Assembly: GCF_004570975.1 (NCBI RefSeq)
Contig: NZ_SPPC01000005.1
Location: 235,634-299,633, forward strand
DNA length: 64,000 nucleotides
Direction of reading: 5' to 3'
DNA from: Barnesiella sp. WM24
Lineage (GTDB): Bacteria; Bacteroidota; Bacteroidia; Bacteroidales; Muribaculaceae
Position 1 is the first letter of the stretch; each line of letters begins with the position of its first letter. The translations under genes were made by a program, and so were the position numbers. This document shows, one piece after another, positions 16,941 through 24,470 of this stretch. The notes under the pieces were generated by a model. That model searched no databases and was not told the DNA's origin. It worked only from the letters and a program-made list of their open reading frames with translations.

Positions 16941-18287
16941 ATGATAGAGTCATTTTTTAAAGGAGTGCTTTACGACATCTTTGAGCTGCTTAACGGCATC
17001 ATGGTGTGCTTTTCCACCAATTTATCGTGGGAAGTGGCGCTCTCTACATTCTGGTTTCTGTTTATCATCGAGTTTCCGCGTTACTACCTGCTCGACATCA
17101 TAACCGCGCTGCGACACGTATTTCTCCACAAGTCGCTACGCCGACGCGACATCGTGGCGCGCAATCTCCTGTACACAGAGATGCCGCTCGTGTCAATCCT
17201 CGCGCCCGGAAAAAACGAGGGCAGACACATCTACAAACTCGTGGAGTCGCTGCGTGAACAGACCTATCAGAACTTCGAGATAATAATCGTCGACGACGGC
17301 TCTGACGACGCGACACCGATCATATGCAACGACCTGCAGCGCGCAGGCTATATAACCAAGTTTTTCCGCCTCAACCTCGGTGGCGGAAAGGCATGTGCCG
17401 CCAACTTCGCCGCGTCTCATGCCTCCGGCAAATACATAATCCATCTTGACGCCGACAGCTCTCTTGACCGCGACGCCATAGAGAAAATCCTCATCCCCTT
17501 CTACTTTGACCGCAACATCAAGGGCGTCGGCGGCTGCATAAAGGTGCGCAACGCCCACGAGTCGCTATGCTCAACCCTTCAGGCGCTTGAATATCTGAAG
17601 ACCATCATGGTCGGGCGCATGGGCTCCAACATGCTCGGCATCTATCACATCATCTCGGGCGCGTTCGGAGCGTTTGAGACCGAGGCGATACGCGAGGTAG
17701 GATGCTGGGACATAGGCCCCGGACTCGACGGCGACATCACCCAGAAACTGCGCAAGGCGGGCTACAAGGTATGGTTTGCCAACGACGCAGTGTGCATGAC
17801 CAACGTGCCTACGTCATGGATGAAACTCTTCAAGCAGCGTAAACGCTGGTCCAAGTCGCTCGTGCGATTCCGCATCCGCAAGCACAAGGACATCCTCTGG
17901 AGCGACCGCAACTTCTCGTTTCTCAACATGCTTTCCAATATGGAAAACATCCTCTACGACTTTGCGTTCAACTATGTGTGGTTCTTCTACATAATCATGC
18001 TTTTCTTCATGAACGTCGACCGCCTCTGGGAGATAATCGTCATCGGCTATCTCATAAGAATGGCGTTTGCGATAATCGCGTTTGGCGTGATTCTCATCAT
18101 CACCGAGCGCCCCAGGGAAGAGGCAAAACTGTTTCCCTACGTTTTCATCACCACTTTCTATACCGGATATTTCTTGCGTATAACGCGCCTGATAGCCCAC
18201 ACGTCGGAACTCTTCTTCTACTCGTCCTACAAAGACGCGTGGAACCCGAAGAAGACATCTGCCGTGGCAAGGGCTGAGGGCTTATAA
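16941..18287 (+). CDS. Processive family 2 glycosyltransferase (PgaC/Alg8-like synthase)
   Basis: A 448-residue membrane glycosyltransferase. One or two N-terminal membrane segments (about 15-55) lead to a GT-A domain with VDDGSD (117-122), HLDAD (168-172, metal-binding), the acceptor-side GDIT (D265) and QRKRW (299-303), which is the Q-x-x-R-W motif of processive synthases. Three to four C-terminal transmembrane helices follow (about 330-425). Such enzymes polymerise an activated sugar and thread the chain through the membrane. Homology is nearest to poly-N-acetylglucosamine or alginate synthases by motif, but the sugar cannot be deduced from sequence alone. The neighbouring dehydrogenase suggests a uronic acid. 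Confidence 0.85.
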   Translation: MIESFFKGVLYDIFELLNGIMVCFSTNLSWEVALSTFWFLFIIEFPRYYLLDIITALRHVFLHKSLRRRDIVARNLLYTEMPLVSILAPGKNEGRHIYKLVESLREQTYQNFEIIIVDDGSDDATPIICNDLQRAGYITKFFRLNLGGGKACAANFAASHASGKYIIHLDADSSLDRDAIEKILIPFYFDRNIKGVGGCIKVRNAHESLCSTLQALEYLKTIMVGRMGSNMLGIYHIISGAFGAFETEAIREVGCWDIGPGLDGDITQKLRKAGYKVWFANDAVCMTNVPTSWMKLFKQRKRWSKSLVRFRIRKHKDILWSDRNFSFLNMLSNMENILYDFAFNYVWFFYIIMLFFMNVDRLWEIIVIGYLIRMAFAIIAFGVILIITERPREEAKLFPYVFITTFYTGYFLRITRLIAHTSELFFYSSYKDAWNPKKTSAVARAEGL

Positions 18288-18303
18288 CTAACTGATATTC
18301 ACT

Positions 18304-19629
18304 ATGATAATTACCCCCCCCAATTCAGATTTGACAACAATGAATGAAGAGACAGTTCTGAAACCGGAAATAGCCATCCTCGGACTTGGTTACGTGGGAT
18401 TGCCGTTAGCATGCATGTTTGCAGGCAAATATCGTGTGACAGGACTTGACATCAACGCCGACCGCGTAGACCGCCTCAACCAGGGTATCGACACAAACGG
18501 CGACCTGCCCGAAGGCACTCTCGACAAAGCCCTCGCCGGCGGACTGAGGTGTACAAGCCGCCTCGACGACATCAGCGGCTGCAATGTATATATCGTCGCC
18601 GTCCCCACCCCGGTCGACGACTTCAACCGTCCCGACCTTCAGCCGCTCATTAGCGCAAGCCGTGAGATAGGCATGGTGATTAAAGAAGGCGACACGGTCA
18701 TATTTGAGTCGACCGTATATCCCGGAGCCACGGAAGAGGAGTGTGTGCCCGTCATCGAAAAGACTTCGGGACTGACATTCAACAAAGACTTCTTTGTCGG
18801 ATATTCGCCAGAAAGGGTCAACCCCGGCGACCTCGCCCGTCCCGTCAACCGCATATGCAAGATTGTGTCAGGCTCGACTCCCGCCACGACCGACTTCGTC
18901 GAGAGCCTCTACAGCTCCGTACTGGAAGCGCCTGTCCACCGCGCCTCAAGCATAAAAGTGGCTGAAGCCGCGAAGGTTCTTGAAAACACCCAGCGCGATG
19001 TCAACATCGCCCTGATGAACGAGGCGGCGAAGCTGTTCAACGCCCTCGGCATCGACACCAACGATGTAATCGAGGCGGCGGCGACAAAATGGAATTTCCA
19101 GAAGCTGCATCCCGGTCTCGTAGGCGGCCACTGCATAGGTGTCGACCCATACTACCTGATTCACAAGGCCCACGCCCACGGAGTGACCCCGAGGCTCATG
19201 ACCGAGGCGCGCGCTATCAACGACAGCATGTCGAGATATGTCGCCAAGCGCGCCGCCGACATTCTTACCGCAGCAGGGAAGCCCGAAGCCGAAGCCGACA
19301 TACTCCTGCTCGGATTTACCTTCAAGGAAAACTGCCGCGACACACGCAACACCAAGGTTATCGACATATACCGCGAACTACTGCCCGATGCCGCCTCTGT
19401 CGACATCTTTGACCCGCATGTCGACAGCGACACGGTAAAAAAAGCCTATGGCATTGATATATTGACTGATGAAAATAAAATTTCAGAAAAAAAATATGAC
19501 CTCATAATCCATAGCGTGTGCCACTCGGTATTTAACGATATGAACCTTCGGAAATACCTCCGCGAAGGCGGCGCAATCTACGATTTAAAAGGAACTCTCG
19601 ACCGGAGCATTGTAGACCAAAGACTCTGA
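18304..19629 (+). CDS. UDP-sugar 6-dehydrogenase (WbpA/TviB/WbpO family)
   Basis: A 441-residue protein from the ATG at 18304; a second ATG at 18340 gives a start closer to the Rossmann fold. The NAD-binding motif GLGYVGLPLA is at 27-36, FESTVYPGATEEE and YSPERVNPGD mark the family, and the catalytic cysteine is C277 in GGHCIGVDPYYL. The C-terminal domain has LGFTFKENCRDTRN. The enzyme oxidises C6 of a UDP-sugar (UDP-GlcNAc, UDP-GalNAc or UDP-Glc) to the uronate. It begins 16 bp after the glycosyltransferase gene, so it probably feeds uronic acid to that synthase. Which UDP-sugar it uses is not certain. Confidence 0.9.
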   Translation: MIITPPNSDLTTMNEETVLKPEIAILGLGYVGLPLACMFAGKYRVTGLDINADRVDRLNQGIDTNGDLPEGTLDKALAGGLRCTSRLDDISGCNVYIVAVPTPVDDFNRPDLQPLISASREIGMVIKEGDTVIFESTVYPGATEEECVPVIEKTSGLTFNKDFFVGYSPERVNPGDLARPVNRICKIVSGSTPATTDFVESLYSSVLEAPVHRASSIKVAEAAKVLENTQRDVNIALMNEAAKLFNALGIDTNDVIEAAATKWNFQKLHPGLVGGHCIGVDPYYLIHKAHAHGVTPRLMTEARAINDSMSRYVAKRAADILTAAGKPEAEADILLLGFTFKENCRDTRNTKVIDIYRELLPDAASVDIFDPHVDSDTVKKAYGIDILTDENKISEKKYDLIIHSVCHSVFNDMNLRKYLREGGAIYDLKGTLDRSIVDQRL

Positions 19630-19699
19630 TAAAATACAATAAGTACCGGCTGCGGAGACATCCTTTAAAAACGCAATGCGTTAATTAACAGTTTAAAAA

Positions 19700-19731
19700 T
19701 TTGGTTGTTATATAATTTTTTCATATATTTG
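19700..19731 (+). promoter_or_regulatory. Promoter of the large lipoprotein gene
   Basis: TTTG (19700-19703), a 20-bp spacer and TATATTTG (19724-19731) make an ideal Bacteroidetes promoter. The transcript would start near 19737 with a leader of about 90 nt, so the lipoprotein is expressed separately from the exopolysaccharide operon. Confidence 0.85.
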
Positions 19732-19829
19732 CACATTATTAACCCGTACACCTAAAAGTGATATAGTAGCAACCTTTTTAGAACAATTTTAACATTTATA
19801 CCAATCTAACATTCTAACTTAATTTAAGG

Positions 19830-22244
19830 ATGAAAAAAGCTAACTTAAATTTGCCGGAACTTTCCCGCAGAAACGCGCTCAAGTGTGGAGCCCTCGCGCT
19901 TGCCCTCGTGGCAATGACCGGCTGTAAGGATGATGCACCCGACACTAACGGACCTGCCGGCACTGATGTTGTCGAGACAGTGGATGGCATCGACCTCTCC
20001 GTACACACCAATCCCGCGTTGGCTAAGACCTACTACAACTCAAGGCTTGCTCTCGGCAGCCGCGCAGCCAATGACGACCCCAAATTCCCGGGCATGCCGG
20101 GTATACCCTCCGCTGACGCTCTCGCAGCGATGAACCCGATTGACGGAAGCTCCAATCTTTATTACTATCAGGGCTATAACGGAACCCCCGAGTTCTATCT
20201 GAAAGGCGATGTTACAGCCAACCAATTGTCAACTGAAATAAAATATGTAGGTGATGACTATCAGACACATGATGTCGAGGGTACTATCAAATACTATATT
20301 GACGGCAATGTAACCATCAACGGTATCGGAGGAGATGGCAACCGCAACATGGAGATCCACATTCTTAACGGTGGTACACTTGACTGCGCATCTAACATCC
20401 CCGGCAACACCACTCTTTACATCCATCAGGGTGGTAAGATTGTCCGTGCCGGAAATCCGAACTATATAGACATCCTCGGCGACGTAATAACCGACGCTGA
20501 CCTTGTTCTTGACGGAATTGACATTAAGCTTCAGGGCGATTTCTATACTACCGGCAAGCTACACGGAAACATCGTTACCCTCATAGGTGCTGAAATCTAT
20601 GCAGGTTGTGCTGTTACTGCCGACGAGACTATCTACCTCACCGGTAACAATTCAATAATCTCGGCAGGATATGTATCTGCTCCTGTTATTGAACTTGCAG
20701 GCAACGAGCCTCTTACTGTTCTTCTCCGTGATGGCGGCTACCTAAACGCTACAGAACAGCTTCGCCTCAAAGACATCGGTAATGTATTCGTAAGAGCTGA
20801 CGACGGCGACTACGCAATGGTAGAAACCGACGTGCTTGATGTCAACAACAAAGACCTCATAGGAACATTCCAGAATATTGCTATCAAATACAATACTCAG
20901 ATTGGTACTGAGGAAAAAGGAGCTGACGAAACCATTGTTGAGCTTTGGTTTGATGAAACAGTAAAAAAGAACGCAGAAATCGATTACACCGTTGAGGATT
21001 CTAACGACGAATGTGCACCCAAGGTTGTAGAAGGTCCGAAAGACCCGACCCCCGACCCGACCCCGGATCCCGAACTTGAAAATGTCGGTAGTGTAGAGCC
21101 CGCTGAACATTCTCACCCGATTTCAGCAACCTCTATCTTCACCGTAGGCAAGGACGCTTATCTCTCTTGGCACACTCAGGGAGGTGACTTCCACGGATGT
21201 ATCGAGCACCTCACCGTTGACAACGGTACTGTAACTCTCAACTCTTATCTTGAGACTGCACCGTCCAACGACACTTACGGAGCTATTGACTTCAACCACG
21301 TGATATTTGACAACGGTAAGATTTTCGTTGCCGGTGACCACCCCAAGAAAGGCGGTATCCTCGGATGGATTAACTGCGACGGCGGTACATTCCCCACCGG
21401 AAACAACGCGAAGCTTAACCTTATCACTCTCTACAAGGAGCAGTATGTAGTAGGTGAAGACACTCTTTATTCTAACGGTGGCTCAGGCAACTGCATCATC
21501 CGCAACGGCGAATACTACCAGACCGCATCTGTTGCCGGTTTCGAGACATTCAACGTAGCTGACTTCACCGAGTCTACCTGGAAGCTCAAATCTGTAGCAA
21601 AACTTCCGTCATGGTCATTTGACCCGACTCTTGCAGAAGCGCCCGCCAATCCTTGGGAACGTGACGGCTCACGCACCGGTAAGCATATCGCTACCGACGG
21701 CTCAAAGGTTGTCATGCTCACTCTCATCAACCGCGACAAAGCAGCCAACACTGCCAACGCGTCAATCAAGGTGTTTAACGCGGCTGACGTTAACTACGAA
21801 AACGAAGTTGCTTCTTACGTAGTTGAAGACGTGCTTCTCTCACCGGTTGACGGTAAGGACGTAATCGCCATCGAAGGCAATGACATCTGGGTATGTCTCG
21901 GACAGGGTGGTGTAAAACACCTCGCTCTCGCAGGCAACACTCTCACCGAAGTAGCTTCATTCCGTCTTGCAGACAAGAGCAAGGAAGAGCTCAAAGGCTG
22001 GGAAATGTCAAGCAAGGAAGCTGCCGCAGCTTGTGCCAACGGTCTTGCTGTTGATAACAACTATGTATATATCGCTCACGGCGGTGCCGGTCTTATCGTG
22101 CTCAAGAAGAATGACCTTTCATTCGTAACCCGCACTCGTTACACCGGTGGCAACTCAGCCAACTACATCGCCCTCCACACCGACGGTTACATCTACGTAG
22201 CTTACGGAAAGAGCAAAGTACAGGTTTACGCTTGGAAAAAATAA
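19830..22244 (+). CDS. Large surface lipoprotein with Tat-like signal, beta-helix and beta-propeller-like halves
   Basis: An 804-residue protein. The N-terminus contains SRRNALK directly before a hydrophobic stretch that ends MTGC, so it reads as a twin-arginine signal with a lipobox; the acidic DD after the cysteine fits surface export. Residues about 95-350 have short turns with repeated G-N-x-hydrophobic strands (DGNVTINGIGGDGNRNMEIH; LYIHQGGKIVRAG), like a right-handed beta-helix. A PDPTPDPTPDPE linker at about 412-422 leads to a second half (425-804) with repeated strand motifs (AIDFNHVIFDNGKIFVAG, YVYIAHGGAGLIVLKK, GYIYVAYGKSKVQVY) like a beta-propeller. I do not recognise a family. Codon use favours T-ending codons, unlike the preceding operon, and fits high expression. 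Confidence 0.7.
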   Translation: MKKANLNLPELSRRNALKCGALALALVAMTGCKDDAPDTNGPAGTDVVETVDGIDLSVHTNPALAKTYYNSRLALGSRAANDDPKFPGMPGIPSADALAAMNPIDGSSNLYYYQGYNGTPEFYLKGDVTANQLSTEIKYVGDDYQTHDVEGTIKYYIDGNVTINGIGGDGNRNMEIHILNGGTLDCASNIPGNTTLYIHQGGKIVRAGNPNYIDILGDVITDADLVLDGIDIKLQGDFYTTGKLHGNIVTLIGAEIYAGCAVTADETIYLTGNNSIISAGYVSAPVIELAGNEPLTVLLRDGGYLNATEQLRLKDIGNVFVRADDGDYAMVETDVLDVNNKDLIGTFQNIAIKYNTQIGTEEKGADETIVELWFDETVKKNAEIDYTVEDSNDECAPKVVEGPKDPTPDPTPDPELENVGSVEPAEHSHPISATSIFTVGKDAYLSWHTQGGDFHGCIEHLTVDNGTVTLNSYLETAPSNDTYGAIDFNHVIFDNGKIFVAGDHPKKGGILGWINCDGGTFPTGNNAKLNLITLYKEQYVVGEDTLYSNGGSGNCIIRNGEYYQTASVAGFETFNVADFTESTWKLKSVAKLPSWSFDPTLAEAPANPWERDGSRTGKHIATDGSKVVMLTLINRDKAANTANASIKVFNAADVNYENEVASYVVEDVLLSPVDGKDVIAIEGNDIWVCLGQGGVKHLALAGNTLTEVASFRLADKSKEELKGWEMSSKEAAAACANGLAVDNNYVYIAHGGAGLIVLKKNDLSFVTRTRYTGGNSANYIALHTDGYIYVAYGKSKVQVYAWKK

Positions 22245-22272
22245 TCCCGACTGATTAAATCATCCTTATATA

Positions 22273-22306
22273 GAAGGGGCTGCTTCACCGCAGCCCCTTC
22301 TTCATT
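22273..22306 (+). terminator. Intrinsic terminator of the large lipoprotein gene
   Basis: Arms GAAGGGGCTGC (22273-22283) and GCAGCCCCTTC (22290-22300) pair perfectly around a 6-nt loop, followed by a modest T-rich stretch (TTCATTTC). It lies about 30 bp after the stop. Confidence 0.8.
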
Positions 22307-22359
22307 TCTATACCCCACCTACACCGCGCGGGCGAGCTTCCACTCGCCCCTACACTGCA

Positions 22360-22487
22360 TGTATAAACCACCATTGATAACACCCTGTGCCACACCGCCT
22401 GTATAAACCGCCATTGATAACGCCCTGCACCACACCGCGTAGCTGTACAAACCGCCATTGATAACATCCTATACCTCATCGCGTAGC
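22360..22487 (+). repeat. First cluster of TGTATAAACC units (17 copies in the array)
   Basis: Units start at 22360, 22400 and 22444, with further copies near 22841, 22884, 22927, 23314, 23358, 23744, 23788, 23941, 23985, 24027, 24173, 24216, 24259 and 24301. The core is TGTATAAACC, then a CCATTGATAACA-like stretch, then CCCTGTGCC and a short CACCGCGTAGC or CCTGCC tail. Tail choice sets the unit length at 40, 42-43 or 44 bp. Confidence 0.8.
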
Positions 22488-22568
22488 TGTAGGGGCGACT
22501 GGAAGGTCGCCCGCAACACCAACCCTGCAATCTAGCAATCTATCCCCGCAAGGGGATAATCCATGTTT

Positions 22569-22724
22569 AGCCGTGGGTTGAGCGTAGCGATACCCACGGT
22601 ACCCCGCAACAAAACAATATCGTTTCCGCAGGAATCATCCAAACATCAACCGCGAGGATTCCTTACGGAAACCCATCCCGGATGACACGTTTTCCGTGGG
22701 TATCGCTACGCTCAACCCACGGCT
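22569..22724. repeat. Large nested inverted repeat (first of three copies)
   Basis: The outer arms are 22569-22599 and 22694-22724, mirror images of each other that each contain the smaller palindrome CCGTGGGT...ACCCACGG. Inner arms TTTCCGCAGGAATC and GATTCCTTACGGAAA also mirror each other imperfectly. A separate small hairpin, TATCCCC GCAA GGGGATA, precedes the module. Further copies lie at 23051-23208 and 23479-23636. Confidence 0.8.
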
Positions 22725-24419
22725 ACAAATCAGACTATTCCCTGCCGGGAATGTCAAAAACAACCCCGCAATCCACAACACCTCCCCCGCCGACATCGTT
22801 AACGCAACGCGGGCGAGCTTCCACTCGCCCCTACACTGCCTGTATAAACCACAATTAATAACATCCTGTGCCCACACCCTGCCTGTATAAACCGCCATTG
22901 ATAACACCCTATGCCCATACCCTGCCTGTATAAACCACAATTGATAACACCCTGCGCAACACCGCGTAGCTGTAGGGGCGACTGGAAGGTCGCCCGCAAC
23001 ACCAACCCGGCAACCGACAATCCATCCCCGCAAGGGGATAATCCATGTTTAGCCGTGGGTTGAGCGCAGCGATACCCACGGTACACCGCCACAAAAAACA
23101 ATATCGTTTCCGCAGGAATCATCCAAAAATCAACCGCGAGGATTCCTTACGGAAACCCATCCCGGATGACACGTTTTCCGTGGGTATCGCTACGCTCAAC
23201 CCACGGCTACAAATCAGACCATTCCCTCCCGGGAATGTCAAAAACAACCCCGCAATCCGCAACATATCCCCGCCGACGCAACGCGGGCGAGCTTCCACTC
23301 GCCCCTACACTGCCTATACAAATCCCATTGATAACATCCTGTACCTCACCGCGTAGCTGTATAAACCGCCATTGATAACACCCTGTACATCGCCGCGTAG
23401 CTGTAGGGGCGACTGGAAGGTCGCCCGCAACACCAACCCTACACACAACCTATCCCCGCAAGGGGATAATCCATGTTTAGCCGTGGGTTGAGCGTAGCGA
23501 TACCCACGGTACCCCGCCACAAAAAACAATATCGTTTCCGCAGGAATCATCCAAACATCAACCGCGAGGATTCCTTACGGAAACCCATCCCCGATGACAC
23601 GTTTTCCGTGGGTATCGCTTCGCTCAACCCACGGCTACAAATCAGACCATTCCCTGCCGGGAATGTCACAAACAACCCCGCAATCCACAACACGTCCCCC
23701 GCCGACGCAACGCGGGCGAGCTTCCACTCGCCCCTACACTGCCTGTATAAACCACCATTGATAACACCCTGTACATCGCCGCGTAGCTATATAAACCGCC
23801 GTTGATAACACCCTGTGCCTCACCGCGTAGCTGTAGGGGCGACCTTCCAGTCGCCCGCAACACCAACCCCGCAATCCGCAACATACCCCACCGACACAGC
23901 CGACACAACGCGGGCGAGCTTCCACTCGCCCCTACACTGCCTATACAAACCCCATTGACAACATCATGTGCAACACCACGCAGCTATATAAACCACCATT
24001 GACAACATCCTGTCCCACACCCTGCCTGTATAAACCACCATTGATAACACCCTGTGCCTCACCGCGTAGCTGTAGGGGCGACTGGAAGGTCGCCCGCAAC
24101 ACCAACCCTGCAATCCACAATCTATCCCACGCCGACGCAACGCGGGCGAGCTTCCACTCGCCCCTACACTGCCCATACAAAGCCCATCGATAACACCATG
24201 TGCCTCTACACTGACTGTATAAACCGCCAGTGATAACACCCTGTGCCCAGACACTGACTGTATAAACCCGCTTTGATAACATCTTGTGCCCCACACTGCC
24301 TGTATAAACCGGCGTTGATAACACTCTGCGCCACACTTCGCGGGTTGGTTTCCCGATTTTATGTCGTAAAACATAATGTTATTTTTACAGAAACATAAAT
24401 GAAAACTTACGAGAATTAC

Positions 24420-24427
24420 TAACTTTG
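24420..24427 (+). promoter_or_regulatory. -7 box upstream of the hybrid kinase
   Basis: TAACTTTG matches the Bacteroidetes -7 consensus, 43 bp before the ATG. No clear TTTG is at the expected -33 position, so an activator may be needed or the promoter may be weak. Confidence 0.5.
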
Positions 24428-24470
24428 CATAAATACAACCAATCTAAGACAACTATTTTACAATATATCC

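Larger units (their letters stand above)
22324..24340. repeat. Composite repeat array (about 2 kb) of palindromes and 40-44 bp units
   Basis: No gene is credible here; every open frame is a shadow of repeats. Six blocks each begin with a palindrome, called A here: GGGCGAG, loop, CTCGCCC (starts 22328, 22809, 23283, 23712, 23910, 24142). A is followed by two to four units of 40-44 bp starting TGTATAAACC, then in five blocks by a mirrored palindrome, called B: GGGCGAC, loop, GTCGCCC. In the first three blocks a further module of about 160 bp follows (22569-22724, 23051-23208, 23479-23636). Block spacing is 481, 474, 429, 198 and 232 bp. The design resembles bacterial interspersed mosaic elements built from REP sequences. 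No REP-associated transposase is in the window. Confidence 0.85.

Noticed and set aside
17193..17558. Minus-strand ORFs within the glycosyltransferase gene
   Set aside because: Antisense shadows of the GT2 gene with all synthase motifs on the plus strand.
22360..24340. CRISPR array
   Set aside because: Units are near-contiguous repeats with no unique spacers of constant length, the repeat has variable tails, and no cas gene is present.
22285..24374. Many overlapping open frames of 60-136 codons on both strands in the repeat array
   Set aside because: They translate the repeated DNA, share the same peptide fragments in different frames, lack promoters and disagree between copies. They are by-products of GC-rich palindromes.
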